Of a DNA stretch of 64,000 nt, positions 1 to 13,420 are shown piece after piece. Source of the DNA: Isoetes taiwanensis. Lineage: Eukaryota; Streptophyta; Lycopodiopsida; Isoetales; Isoetaceae. The notes under the pieces were generated by a model, which had not been told where the DNA came from, did no database searches, and was given only the letters and a program-made list of their open reading frames with translations. Each line of letters starts with the position of its first letter. Position 1 is the stretch's first letter. The stretch spans positions 15,323,422 to 15,387,421 of the forward strand of contig JAJEKV010000033.1 of the NCBI GenBank assembly GCA_021234155.1. Direction: 5' to 3'. A program made the position numbers and the translations under genes.

Positions 1-3000
1 CCATAAACAATTATTGAAAAACTTAAAAATGTAGAAGCTCATCATATTATAAAAAGAATAACCAAACGAAAGCAAGAAACCATTTCAAGCAGGTCAAAAT
101 CACGAGCATATGGCGAAATAGCATCTCTTTTACCTTGCCTTTAGATCCGTGTTATAACCGGGCTATTACCAAATTTATCTTGACATTTTTAAGCCTCGGT
201 ACTTCCTCGATGCCAAGATATTCTCCGTCACGCTTAGATTAAAGCCAATGATGTATGCCATCCGTGATATTATTTGATGATAGTTTAAAGCCGAGCTAGT
301 TTACAACATCCAACATAAGTTTGTTTGTGCATTTTGATCGCACCTAGTTTGTAAACCTCAGATATGCATATCTATCTTGCATATTTTTCAGCGCCACAAG
401 CAAAGTTGGCTCTAAAACAAGCAATAAGCATCGATATTTCTTGATGCTCTACCATTACTATCAAACTGCAACCGATCTGCTTCATAACATAAGCCTTGAA
501 GCAAGATCATACCTTCAGAGGCCATAGCTTAGACTGCAATAGATCACCATCTCTCTTACCATCGATCTCAAGCAAAACCCATCAATCCGCTATGCCCTTT
601 GGGCGGCCGCTTTGGCGCCACCATGTTTGTCGGAAAAAGCCCTAATATTTTAGTCGAATTCAATATTATAGGTCTTTAGAAAATTATAAACTTCAACCAA
701 TAAGCCATTCGAAAAACTATTGTATTTTCCAAGGCTTGTGTAGTATGCAAAGGCAAATAAATGCATATTTTCTATATTTGCTAAAAAGCTGCCATGATGG
801 GATATTTTGAAGCCAAAAATGCATTTCATATCATATCAATCTCTTTGTATACTAAGAAAGTCCCTAGTTTGCATTTTTGCATTTTAGCATGGTTTTGAAG
901 ATACGAAGAGCATTTTCTCTTCTTCTTTTGGTTGTTGCCCCTAGGGGCAAGCCCTCGTCCATGGGGTTTATGGCATATTCCGTATATGCCACTATATGCC
1001 CGAATATGCAATGCTTGCAAACAAAGCGGTGGTCAGCCGCTGCTTGGCAGCCACTTTGGAAACCAAATAACCGGTGTTTGGTCCGATAAGATTTTCCTTG
1101 CAGATTTAACAAGCATTGATTGTGGAGGCAAATGGAGCCACCAAGACCGTAATAACATTTCTTGGCTACGGTTAGCTTGCTTACGATGTATCTATGAAAA
1201 AAAAAGAACAAGCTATTTGATTATGGACTATACAAAGTTTTAGCCCCGATGCATATCTCTTCTTCCTCCCAAATAGTCGCCTCCCTAATACCACAGACGC
1301 CCTAGAATGGTGAAAGTCAAGATGATGCCGTTGTTCGTGGAGTACAAAGCATCCGTAAAATCGGTAATTTTCTCGCAACCACCCAAATTGAACTTTCATG
1401 CCATTTTCTTGTAGCTTATTATATGAAGATAAAACATTCTCGCACTTCAAAGAATATCTCGCAAGAGAATTTAATATCATTTATGATGCCATGCTAATCA
1501 GATTCAAGCATCAGCTTGTGATGCATAATTCAACCTAACAAGACCAACGGATGTGATGTCAAAGACACCCACCACATCTTAGACTACTGGAGCTGGAAAA
1601 AGGACATGGTCAAAGACAACATGTTTGCTTGGTGAGATCAAGAATAAGGAACAAGTAGGTCTTAGCCTCCAGAATTCATAGACATGGCATAACAACTTAT
1701 GACCTTGCTACATGTGAGCAAACAATGAATTGTAATTGTTACCAATTGGATAAGCTTCATTGTACACGTAATTACAAGTCTATACCTAATTAGTTTGGCT
1801 GATACTTAGGCAAGAATGGAAAGTGTACAAACATGACACAATAAAAATACATTATAAGAAAAAGATGATAATGTACTTTCTAATAGGTTTCTTTCCAAAG
1901 AAAGTAATGGATGGCACATCAAACAAAAAATGTCAAGATAATAAGGCATGCAAAGGGTTAAAACTCTTAAAACAAGATGGTATCGCATTCTTGCAAAACG
2001 CAAAGCATGATTGCACACGAGCAATGCCTATCTATCATCATAGTGATGCAAACAAATCAACCTTCCTACATCATGCATAATTACATGTCAATGATGATCG
2101 ATCCCACCGAACTTGAGCCGAAGGACAATAGCAAATGCATGAATAGAACTATCCAATGCCTCGTGGTCCCCATTTTGCCTTAACATGTGATTCAACACAT
2201 ATAACAAGCAAAGACATAAAAAACCAATAATCTTGCAAATTTAAATTCTAGGATACAAAGTTGCCCCTTTCAAAAAGAAAGTCAATTGCTCTATTTACTA
2301 TAGACTCCATCTACAACTAGAATGAATAATATTTGTGAAATAGCACCAAATTTTCAAAACTACCCCCGGGTTTTGGCTTGTCATTGTTGTAAATCGATAA
2401 GCGTGAAAATCGTGAGATTCTACACACTCTTGTTGATGACTTGTATGTCTATCAAGGTCATTGATTTATCAATGTGAGGGAAATTATCTTGTTGGTATCG
2501 ATCAAAACTAAATTTTCATCTTTCTCTTTTTACATTCACCTCAAAAGAAATTAGAAGAAAGGACAAAAGGAGAGCTACAATATCTCCATTTGGAGTTGTT
2601 ATACAATGAACATATAGAGATGGTGAACAAAATGAGACTTGATTATTTAGACAATTATTATTATTATCCTATTGTTTAAATTCGGTTTTTCCGTCAAGTG
2701 GAAAACTTTTAGGATTTTTTTTAAGGTGGTTTTCCTAGGTTTTAAGGGTTTTAGGTGTCAGAAAACATTTCCGATATTACGAAAATAGGGAATGGTTTTT
2801 TGAACTTTAAGAGGTTGGCAGGGGCAATGACGACGCGTTAGGGGAGGGTGCCCATGAAGCGCCCACTTAAGGAAACATATTTTATTATGATGGGCAAATT
2901 TTTTTTAAGTCCTCTTTTTAGCATACCATATTGAAGCTTAAGTCCTTAGGTTTCAATTGATCCCACACAACAGAGTTTTCGATAAATTTGGAGTTGGCTA

Positions 3001-3034
3001 GGAAGGTTTTAAGTCTGGAGGTTAATTTAGCCCC
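1..3034. other. Intergenic DNA, no gene recognised
   Basis: AT-rich sequence with only short open frames that look random in composition. I see no domain, splice structure, tRNA or transposon end that I can support. Confidence 0.6.
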
Positions 3035-3142
3035 AATAGACCACACGTACCCTTCAATGGACCACAAAGTGCCCTTTAATGGACCACTTATTACCCTTCA
3101 ATGGACCACACGGGACCTTCAATGGACTACATTGGAACCTTT
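3035..3142 (+). repeat. Minisatellite, five units of 21-22 bp
   Basis: Five consecutive imperfect units built on CAATGGACCACA followed by a variable stretch ending in CCTT. Units begin near 3035, 3056, 3078, 3100 and 3121. No coding role is evident. Confidence 0.85.
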
Positions 3143-6100
3143 AAGAGCAAACCAGCTTTCCCAAAATTTATGTACAACAAAGGCCCTAAACTATTTTCAG
3201 CCGGAATGGATTGTTGCAAGCAGACCATTCGTGTCTCGATCTAGACCATGTTTCATGTCGAAATATTTGAGTTGCTTGATTTCCTACATAATGCACAATT
3301 AATGTGGCCATCCAACGAGTCCATGGCAGGCGTTGGAGCTGCCTTCTTGGGTTCCTTTTGGGAACATCTAGCACAGGTCCAAAGATCCCCAACATTACCA
3401 ATGTTAGATTCAGAACGCCGAGCTTTGTAACAACTTTCCTCTTTTTGGCATCAACCCGCCGAGGCATTACTTCAAACAGAAATTTCCACCATTCCATATA
3501 GCAGCTGAACTTTTAAAAGTTCAAACAAAATGTGCACCCAGATGATCGAAAATAGGAACAAGGAGTGCCATGGTCGCGAATCACAAGAAAAGCCCGTAAG
3601 ATGGGATACATAACAACCCTCCTTTTGTCTCCAAGTAGGCCACTAACACGCCACCGTGATATTGTTGGCTCTTGCCGCCTTCCCCGAAAGCTCCCTCGCT
3701 TCAATAACCAAACATTTCAAACTTTAGCTGCAAGCAACTCCAAAGAATAAACTTTTCGTGACTTGAATGATCAAGTAGAACTAGCATCATAAAATTAAGG
3801 CCGAAAAATAACTTCCAAAGATAATTCGTACATTCTAGACAACAAGGAATGCCGTAAATAAAGGTGTAATGTTGTGCCGCTTTGTACACAAAGGCATGAA
3901 CATACATCATATTGAAGAGCATACCCACCGATATGATGTCATAACCTCTCGATCATTGAGCAATCGTTGTCGCCTTTAAACCATTTACAATAAGAAAATA
4001 TAAAGCCCGCTGCATTAATCGATAAACCAATGGAACAAAGGAACAACCATGTCCAATAAGACTATTGTTTGCACAACAACAGCCATGCAAAAGCCAAGGA
4101 CCAACCGCATCTCGTGGAATGAAGAGGAATGTAACAAGATCCCACCAACGATAATAAAAAAATACAAGGCCTGATACAAAATAGCCAGCTGTGTTAAGTG
4201 CAAAATGGTACAACTCTCACCAAGTGTAGCAATAGGGATGGCAATAGGGAACCCGAATCAGAATGCTTAAAGATTCAAAACAGTCTTTAAAGATTAAACA
4301 AATCTTTAAACAATCTTGGTTTTTACGCTTTAAAGATTGGCCAAATAAGCCTTAAGTAAGTTGCCCAGCTTGGTAACAAACACGATCATACAAACTACAC
4401 AAATGCCACAGCTTGACTATGAGCTAACTAACATTGCTCACATATAGATATACACATTATGCATACCTGAGTTGGTGTCACACTGCTTGGTGGCCTGAGT
4501 TGGTAAGCTCCATATCCAAGCATTCCTGATAAGCTCCAATCCAAGCATTCCTGATAAGCTCCATAGACTGAGCTTTATTGAGAGCTTTGCTGGGTACTTC
4601 TTCTGGTTTGGACATTGCAAATCCTTCCTATAACACAGTGGCATACAAGACCTTCCATACGAATGCTTGCGCATAAACTATAAGACATCAATAAAGCTCC
4701 ATTCTACTTACTTTGTTTCAAATGGTAACTTTGTTTTGCAAGAGCCATGAGTAATCTCTAAAATCGAGGGCTGCAAGTGACTATTGGCTGAGTTTCAAAC
4801 GAGGAAACTGCAGGCAACATAAAGCTTATAATTCTTGCTCATGATAGATCATGGCTGCAAAAATTACATTATAGTTCCTATGTTGTGTCTTTCAAAGATC
4901 AGCCTTTTACTTAAAGACCTCATTTGTTGAGCCATTCAATCCAACACAACTACCCTTTCATATTTATTTCTTTATTAGCCCAACGTCCTCATCGCAAGCT
5001 TGTCAGATCCCTTTTGCCATATTCTTGCACAATCATTCATTTGTTTTTTTCTTTTCTTTCTTCTTCTGTCTTCTTGCTGTGTTTCTACAGTTTCTCTGCA
5101 GTTCTTTTGCCTTGATCATGTCTTCCTCAAATTGTACAATGTCTTTGCCTCGGAATTCTCTCGGGCCTTGATGCAATGTCTCCGCCTTTGATATAGTATT
5201 TCTTACGTTGCTTGTCTTCCTGTATATTCAACAAAGTTTATGCAAAAGATTTCTAGAGTATTTTAGCCCATCGCTTGCATAGAACTATAGGTTGCTTCAA
5301 GAAACACACAAACTCATCTGCTCGCTTTGGCTCAGAAAGCAATATAGATAAGATTTTGCTTAAAAAGCCCGAAGTTGATGACATGCCAAAGGCGCGGGCG
5401 AAGAAAGCCCGCCAGTCTGCCTTGCTTAATCAGCCTTGGTGCAAAGAAACCAATGTGTGTGTTTTGGTGCACACAAGGTCAACTTGCTTCACAGCTCTTT
5501 TGAAAATGTTACAAACCGTCCAAGCAGTCCGTGTGTAACATGTCAAACAGAAATTTAAAAGAAAAAAAAACTATTCTTTCATGGCACTTGCACCAAGGCT
5601 AACGTGATTCGTAATCCAGCTATTTTAAAAGATCCAAAATATATCATGACAAAATGCAATCATCAAGCATTTCATGTTCTTCATAAAAACAATGCACTTT
5701 GAGGCATTTTTTATTTCAAAAGCATATCCGAGTGTAGACATTGTTGTTTCTCCCAATCATTCAGTCTATAACATTTAGATCCGTAAGATATGATTCCTCA
5801 GACGCGATCAAGATCAAGTAAACTTATATGGTACAAGGGTAAAAAAACCACAACAATTCTTGGTAGTTGAGTTCTTCTCTAGATCTCGTGTCTCAGTATC
5901 ATACAAAAAGAATATCCGTCACCGTCTTATCATGCATTTTTGCTCATCTCTCTTCCTTAAGCAAGACAACTTCAAATTTTTATCTTGATTCCTTCCTTTT
6001 ATAAGAATACATGGGAAGCAAGGGGAGGCAAAGATTTCCTAAATATCCTCTGTCTAGATGGAGCAGCTCAAATTGCTACGAAATCCTAAGTTATATGTCC

Positions 6101-6500
6101 TATCAAGATTATCAAGATGGAGCAACTCAAAATTGCTCGAAAGAAAGAAAGAAGGAAGGCGAAATACTTGTTTTTGACAGGCTGAGGTGACCATCCCTTG
6201 CCCGGAGCCGCGTTCTCCAATCGATTCCACTTCTGGAGCTGCTTCTGGAGCGTCCGACAAAGGAAACAAGCTGGTCGAATGAAGGTTCAGTGGTAGGCGG
6301 AAATGAGAAAAAAAAATGGCATATAACCGGTGTCAAAAACACCAATAATGGTCTTTTAACGGAGGAAGGTCACCCTCCCCTACTCACAAACAATGTGGCA
6401 GCATGCATCTTTAGCAGCGATAGCGCTTCTGTGGCTCTGGGCTTGCCTCTTATATGCAACGAAGCATTGTTGGGAAAAATCCTTTCTTATCGCCTGATCA
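3143..6500. other. Intergenic DNA with one short tandem repeat
   Basis: No supportable gene. At 4505-4570 a 25-26 bp unit beginning TAAGCTCC is repeated almost three times. A 12-bp inverted pair (GCCTTGGTGCAA and its complement) sits near 5434 and 5588. The rest is AT-rich and featureless to me. Confidence 0.55.
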
Positions 6501-6504
6501 TTGG

Positions 6505-6790
6505 CCCGTCAAAGACTATGTGCGGGTGTTTGAATGTTTGAGTTTGTCGGAAGGTTTGTTACCTGCAGTTGAAGAAATTAAGTCCAAGTTCCTTCAGCTA
6601 GCATGTCCATCCATAGTGACCCCCACATGAAGGTACCATCATATATTGCAGTCCACATGCGAATTGAGAGAGATTGGACGATTCACTGTGAGAACCTCGA
6701 AAGGCGATCTATGTTGAATTTTCCGGATATGGAGGCCAGATTAGGGATGATGACGACCTACACTGGCATGAGGGACATCTTGAGCATACA
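6505..6790 (+). pseudogene. O-fucosyltransferase-like gene fragment
   Basis: Two adjacent stretches in different frames look like one former protein. The first (about 6511-6610) reads DYVRVFECLSLSEGLLPAVE, the second (from 6627) reads SYIAVHMRIERDWTIHCENL. The second matches my memory of plant O-fucosyltransferase-like proteins, where a segment of this type (VHxRIExDW..HC) precedes the donor-binding region; such enzymes act in the Golgi. The two halves need a frameshift to join, there is no credible N-terminus, and downstream sequence becomes hydrophobic and non-homologous past a possible GTAATA..TTGCAG. I read it as a decayed or captured exon. The family call rests on a short segment and could be wrong. 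Confidence 0.4.
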
Positions 6791-7159
6791 AAATAGTAGT
6801 TTTCTATGCATTTCTATTTTGAGTTTTATCTTTGAGTTTTATGTAATATTTCTTGCAGCGGTCGGAGTTCTCATGCAGCGATGGCAGGAAACGGCAATAT
6901 TGGCTATGGTTCCTGTTCTTCCCATTTTTCTCATATGGGCAGTGCTCCAATTTCTCTGCAAGTATTGGTGGAGGGCTAGGTTCGTGAGAAACGCTCTGCA
7001 GATGCAGCAAATCTGCTGCCCCCCTCCTTTTTTCATGGTTGGTAATATGGTGGAGATGGTCAATCTCAGAACTGTGGCATTGGAACAGGATGAAGGTCGG
7101 GGACCATACTATCGTCAAATGGATTTATCCACACTACACCAAATGGCAAGCTGAATATG

Positions 7160-8946
7160 GTAACCTTTCTTCTTGATTTTGGTTCATTCTTCATTGATTG
7201 ACTTCGCTTTTTTTCCACTTCATTCATTAATTTGATCCTCTACAGGCAACAAATTTGTATGCTTAACCAAGTCTGTTGGCTGCAAAATTTTGAGGGTATT
7301 GTTAAGCATATCACTTGAAATGCCTGTCATTCACTGTTTCCATTAGGGTATGGCATGTTGTATATTTTTTGTTATTTTGTTGTCAACAAATTCTATGCCG
7401 GATCATGCAAGTTTCCACACATCAATAATATTTTGCCCTGCCTCTCAACCCTTTTGCCCTGCATATTGTATTTCGACTTGCCCGATCCTGCTCTAAACTA
7501 TGGCACAAAAATTAATACAACCAAATTGGCAGTATTCTTTTCCTTTTCCCACCGAATTTGCTTGCTTCTTGAACTCGGTAGTCTAAAATTCATAGCGGTC
7601 TTCTTCTTCCATTCCACTTCCCGGTTACTCTCGCATGGTGTTATTTTCACCTTACATAGTCTCTTAACTACGTCATGGTTCCTCACCATCATTTGATGTC
7701 CTCAAGCAAATGGTTTTGCATTTGCATGGAGGAGTTGGAAATAGCACGTACTTTTCAGCTTCAAGGACCTAAGAAGATATTGCAAAGCTTTGATTGAAGG
7801 AGCATTTCTTCAGGAAGTAACTGATACTGCTGAATCTAGGAGTTCATATAAGCAGGAATAGAGGAATAGGGCATACTGTCTGGTCCTTGAATGCGAAATT
7901 ATGAATGACCTTGAATGTGAAGGGTGACTAGGCTGTTTACAATATCTGTCTTAGGTATGGGTCAAGATTGTGCTAACTATTTGTTGTATCTTTCAAACAG
8001 ATTAGTATTTTAGTTGAGGCACCATTCAATAGGGCACGCTTTTACACAAGCAAGGTAATGAAAAGCTTTTATTCTAGGTATGATGCTTCTTTCTGCTTTT
8101 GCTAATGCGAACTTTTGTGACATTCATTTTTAGAACTTTTGAAAATGAGGTAGTGCCGGATTGTTCAAGGTTAGAAGAATCTATGTCTCAAGTTTTCTCT
8201 TTATTCTATAAGTGTAATTTATTACTTGCATGAAGATGACTTGCTCTTTTCCTTCGTTTATATGCTATTCCAGTCAAATAATCACTTTTTGTCTCTTTTT
8301 TTCTCTGATATTTGAACAACAAGGAAGAAGGATATCTGCTTACATTCTGAACCCAGTCTGTCATGTTAACTTCCAGTGCTTTTGGGAGCAGTTTGTCTTC
8401 ATATGTTCATTTGCCTTTTCTTTTTAGGTTCTGCCTCTTCAAGACCTAACAATACACTTACATTTGTTGTATCCTCGATTTAATTGTTGGTTTTTTATTT
8501 CATTGCAACTGCTTCTGCCACACCTGGAATGAGTCTCTAGAAACAGTCTAGAAGTTTAACCTTTTTGCCTAATGCACGTGTCCTATGGCAATCTAGATTT
8601 CAAAAGGGTTAATTTGTGACAGTCGTCTTTGTTGCTAACCATTTTGAATCTAATTTCTATGTTGTTTCCTCCAAACACCTCTCTTTCAAATATTTGTTGG
8701 ACTTGCAAACTATCTTTTTGTCTTGAGGTCTATCTTTACAATTTGCAAAGAATGTCAACATCTCCTGCCTTGGTGCTTTGGAAGCAACATGTAAGGAAGT
8801 TTATTTCCTCCAAACATCTCTCTTTCAAAGATTTGTTGTTGCCTTTCAAGTGGGATGACATAACATTAGCATAGTAGCCTTGCCATTATGGGATTGTCCT
8901 TAGATGTTAAGTTTAATTGATGCAAGTATTTTGCCATATTCTGTTG
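7160..8946. other. Intergenic DNA, T-rich
   Basis: T-rich sequence with short hydrophobic frames typical of non-coding plant DNA. A few GT/AG pairs could be introns of a lost gene following the fragment at 6.5 kb, but I cannot support any exon. Confidence 0.5.
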
Positions 8947-9103
8947 CATTGCATGTATGGGAAAAAGGAATTCAAACTTAGTTGGTAATGGTATCGTACC
9001 TTGGCCAAGCGAGGATTTTATAGCTCCATTGCATGTATGGGAAAAAGGAATTCAAACTTAGTTGGTAATGGTATCGCACCTTGGCCAATTCCAATTTTAT
9101 AGC
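8947..9103 (+). repeat. Two-copy tandem repeat, 80-bp period
   Basis: The block CATTGCATGTATGGG...CCTTGGCCAA at 8947 recurs at 9027 with very few changes; both units end with TTTTATAGCTCCAT. It is a recent local duplication with no coding content. Confidence 0.9.
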
Positions 9104-9520
9104 TCCATAGGCAAAAGGCAAATACTAATTAGCTGAGGTTATGGGCTCATTAATTCTGTGTTTAACATCCTTCTTCAAATGATCTTATATGGTTTTTTAA
9201 TCGGTACCTTGGCTTAATCGTTATTAAATACAATAGTCTCATCTTATTGTTCCAAAAAGATATATTAATGGTGTGTCCCTATCTGAATAAAGACAAAAAG
9301 CATGCAAGCCATGTGCAGAATCCTGACAGACAAATATGAATGCTTTTCCTGAAGTTGGCTGGCTCCACTCACTCTACTCAATGTTATTTTCTTCCTCAAC
9401 ATGAATGTTTCCTGAAGTTGTTTGGGTTTGTCCTCTTAAGGATATAGCTAGATATCTAGGATATAGCTAGGAAACAGATTGCTTAACATCCACATGTAAA
9501 TATTTATGGCCTTAAAACAT

Positions 9521-9605
9521 GATGGTTGTATCTACCAACTCTTAATGTCATATATGCTCCATTAAGGTCTATCGCTCTAGGTTTGTAATGCTACTTAATG
9601 ACAGT
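9521..9605 (+). repeat. Partial copy of the Helitron 5' region, adjacent to a Helitron
   Basis: This about 85-bp block (GATGGTTGTATCTACCAAC through AATGCTACTTAATGACA) is repeated at 11424-11505, roughly 85 percent identical by eye. The second copy lies inside the 5' end of the Helitron at 9629-11531, so the left copy may be a remnant of a related element. Confidence 0.75.
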
Positions 9606-9628
9606 TTGATCAAAAGAATAGAATAGAA

Positions 9629-11531
9629 CTAGTAATGGTGCCCAGCGTTGCTGGGCATAAATTAGGAATCGGTGCGGACAAAAACCTATTCATTCTACCA
9701 TTTTTTTCGTTCTCTCTTTTTTTCTTTTTTTAATCCCCTTGTCCCTCCCTTTACCTTCCCTTTTTCCCTTCCCTTTCTCTTTTTTTTCTGATGGGCTTTT
9801 TTCCTTTCTTTTCTATCTTTTCCCCAGCTCTTTCTATTTTTCCCTTTGTTTTTTCCCTTCCTTTTCTTTTTCCTATTCTTTTTCTCTTTCCCGTTTCTCA
9901 TGCATTTTTTTTCGTTCTCTTTTGCTCACCTTTTTATGTGCCCTTTTTCTTCCTTTCCCCACCCACTTCCTCTTGATCACGTGCCCTTTTTTCCATCTCT
10001 TTTCCCATTTCCCTCTTCCCTTTTCCTCGTGCCCTTTTTCAACTTTACATTCCCTTTTCTGCTTCCCTTGTCCTTTCAACTTTACATTCCTTTTCATCCT
10101 TTCTTCACCCTTTCGCTTTTCCCCGTGCCCTTTTTCCCTTTCCTTTCCCTTCCCGCTTCCTTTTTGCATTTTCTCCCAAAATTTCTCTTTCCCTTCCCTT
10201 TTCCCATATGCCTCTTTATACCTTTTTTCAACTTTTTTTCATGTGCCTCTTTTCCTTCTTTCCCTATCCCCCTCCCCCTTTTTGCCTTTCCAATTTCTCC
10301 TTTCCTATTTTTCTTGTTACTTTTTCCTTTCCCATGCTCTTTTTCCCTTTCTTTTTCCCCTTTACTCACCCTTTTCTTCCTCCCTTTTGTCCCATGCCCT
10401 TTAAAATTTCCCCTTCCTCCTTTTCTGTTCCTTGTTCCTTACCCTTTGCCTCTTCTACTTTTCCACCACCCTTTTCCTCATTTTTCCATCTTTTTCCTCT
10501 CCCTTTTTCTAGATGCTCTTTTTGCTTCCCTTTTCCTCTTTCTTCACCCTTTCTCTCTTCCCGTTTTTTCCACACTCTTTTCCTTTTCCCCTTTTCCTTG
10601 TGCCCTTTTCCCAGATTCTCTTTTGCCCTTTCCTCCCTCTCTTTTTCTTTTTCCTTTCCATTTCACTTTTCCCATGCGCTTTGTTTGTCCCCTTCTTCCC
10701 ACCTTTTCTTATTTTCCCCTTAAAACATTTCTCCTTTTCCCACCTTACTTTCTTACCCTTTTCCTAGTGCCCTTTTACCTCTCCTTTTCAACCCTATTTC
10801 TATTTCCTTTTTCCTTTCCTTTTTCCATCTTTCCTTTTTCATCCTTTCTAATTCCTTTTTCGTTCCTTCCTAGTTTTTATTGTTTTTCCTTTTACTTCTT
10901 TTGTTCATTTCTTTTTCACTTTTACCATTTTTAAAAGGATTTTTTCCTTCTTTTTTTTTTTTTCCCTCTTTCCTTTTCTTTTTTCCTTTTCCATTTTTTT
11001 TTTATTTTGTTTCCTTTTATCTTTATTTCCCATTCATTTTTTCCCTTCCCTTTTCCTTTTTCCTTTTTTCCCATTTCCCTTTTTGACTATCGGATTGATA
11101 AATTTTTGGCCTTATGTCATTTTATCTTTCCTTTTCCCTTTTCTCCTTCTCTTTTTTGTTTTCCCCTTCCTTATCCTTTTTGTTCACTTTTCCTTCTTCC
11201 CCTTTTTCGCATTTCTATTTTTCCTTTTCCATTTTTTATTTTTTCATATTCTTATTTCTCCTTTTCCCTTTTCCTTTTTTCCTTTTGTCCTTTCTCTCTC
11301 AAAATTTTCATGGCATCCAACAAATTTTCCCTTCCCCTTTTCCTTTTGACACCCTTTCATCGCTCGATATTTTCACTTGAGTTTTCATATTGGAGCCATT
11401 TGTAATGGTTTGGAACTTTGAGATGGTTGTATCTACCAACATCTCCAATGTCATATATGCTCCTTGATCGTCTATCGATCTAGGTTTCCAATGCTACTTA
11501 ATGACACACGCTATAATATTATAATATAAGA
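9629..11531 (-). mobile_element. Non-autonomous Helitron, minus strand
   Basis: Read on the minus strand, the 3' end has a 7-bp-stem hairpin GCCCAGC-AAC-GCTGGGC (9655-9639), 7 nt of spacer and the terminus CTAG (9632-9629), followed by T. This is the known Helitron 3' architecture (hairpin about 11 nt before CTRR). The 5' end starts TCTTATATTATAAT at 11531, preceded by A, so flanks are the expected A and T. The same two termini recur at 44507 and 48925. The interior encodes no Rep/helicase and is almost entirely a C/T tract, so it must depend on enzymes from elsewhere. About 1.9 kb. Confidence 0.8.
9697..11355 (+). repeat. 1.65-kb homopyrimidine (C/T) tract
   Basis: An extended run composed almost only of C and T on the plus strand, built from irregular CCCTTTTCC-type units, with rare ATG and GTGCCC interruptions. 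The very long open frames here (up to 362 codons, almost all F, P, S and L) are artefacts of composition, not genes. Such mirror-like polypyrimidine DNA can form intramolecular triplexes, which is an inference here. Confidence 0.95.
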
Positions 11532-13420
11532 TAGAATAGAAGAGCAACACTTATATTTTTTTTAGAACTCTTTCTAATTCACGTTAATAATTTGTTTTCT
11601 TGCCAAAAGTAAAAATATGAAACTTTTGAATCTTTCTTATTAATCGTGTTGTTTTGCTTTCAAATGTATCTCGGTGCATCTAATAGAGATTGTGTAAGAG
11701 GTCTTCACATTTAAAAATGCATCGTACCAAATCTTTTGTACAGATTGTGGGCATATTAGATCCGTTCCAGAGCCCTCAACTTTGGGGTTCATTTTCGTCT
11801 TTATCTTTTTTTTTTTTTTTTTTTTTTTTTTTTCCGCCATCCATGAGTCTTACCTTTTTACCATTATATTCCATTAGAAGTCGTGGTAATGCATAGGCCA
11901 TGTAATGCATCAAATGTTGGAATTCTCCAACTAATGCTTCTTTTTAGCTTTGTACCATATCAAATGGTGGAAACATCAAGCTTCTAGGAATGTAATAAAA
12001 GTTCATTTGGCTTTCTAGAATGCCGCCTTCAAGACAATATACTCTCGCTAAGGACTTTGTTTTATTGACCTCTTCACTTCAATTCCTAGAATTGTGTGCT
12101 TTGTTTTAAAATGGCTCTCCATGCTTTTCAACCTGATTGATATTATATAGTTTATCTATCTAAAGAGAAGGCATTTTAGTTCTTTTGAGTTCGTGAAAGA
12201 ATAATACCATGGATTGCAAAAGTTGTCTCAACAATCCGTATTCAGATCTTCCAAGGTAATTTGATGGGTTTTTTTTTTTTTTTTTGCAATTTAATTTATC
12301 ACGTGCATTGTAACTTCTTTCAAAGAATGGAATCATTCTTAAGGAATTTTGTCCAAGTTTGTTCTGCTAAAAAAAATAGAGCAAATTCAACACAAATGTG
12401 TTGACATTTATATATTATTATGGTTGCCACTAAGGTCCATATTATTTTTTTAGATCGCTATGTTTATAATTGGATGTTATCTAGGCTTAGGGCAAAATTT
12501 CTACGTACATGCACAATTCTAGAGCAAGTCACCACAAAACATACATTAATGCCCCTCTTTTAGTGTCATGTCCAATGCAAAAAAAACATGTCGAAAAAAA
12601 TGAGACTATCCGAAACTAAAAGTTATAGGAATCAATAGGCCACCTAGAAAAAAAAATTAATTATCCAAATGCAACAAGAGGCAACATCATTTATAAGTGC
12701 AAGGAATTAAGTTCAATTCCCCGCAATAGAATCAGATTTATGCCCGCAACGCCGCACCTGCTATTAGTTTTTTTTCAATTACTCTTCTTCTACATATCAA
12801 TGCAACACGCCAACTCATGCTTATTTAAACAAAATTCTCGCCTTCTTTTAATACTCACCTCAAAGGAAATTAGAAAAGCCTTGGTGTCTCAATTTAGAAT
12901 CGCGAGAGGACGAAAAATAAGAACGACAAAAAAACAAGACTTTATTGTATATATTTAGACAATAATAGAAGAAAAATATCAACTAAAAAACAAATTATCA
13001 TCATAACCTATGCAACTTATTATTAAGACACAAAAGTATTCAATATATATTATATATATATAAAATTCCTATACAAAACCTAAAGACATTTACACAATGC
13101 CTTCAGCGGAAAATCCTCCTAGAAGAACAAATAAAACTAGTATTCGCAACGCCATTACTCCAAATCTAAGGGGTAGTGAGATGAGGTGATAGTTTCGCGA
13201 TGTCGGGTTGATATTTAGGCATGTGAAAGAATCCTCGGTTGCGCTTGTTTCACCAAGTGAAATTCAATTGTATGATAGCCATTATCACCATCATAGGGAC
13301 CGGGTTTTGATAAGAATAATAAACCTTTCCGTAAGAAAAACATCATTCGCCCCTTCGTGAATGTCTACAATCCAATAATGCACATAGATATCTTTGTGCT
13401 CCAAATGATGAGGTTGATGC
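11532..13420. other. Intergenic DNA with T runs
   Basis: AT-rich DNA with a 28-nt T run ending near 11834 and another near 12270. No coding, RNA or transposon signal that I can support. Confidence 0.55.

Noticed and set aside
9739-11405. Very long open frames (up to 362 codons) in the pyrimidine tract
   Set aside because: Composition is only F, L, P, S and C in every frame because stop codons need A or G; there is no domain and no codon bias.
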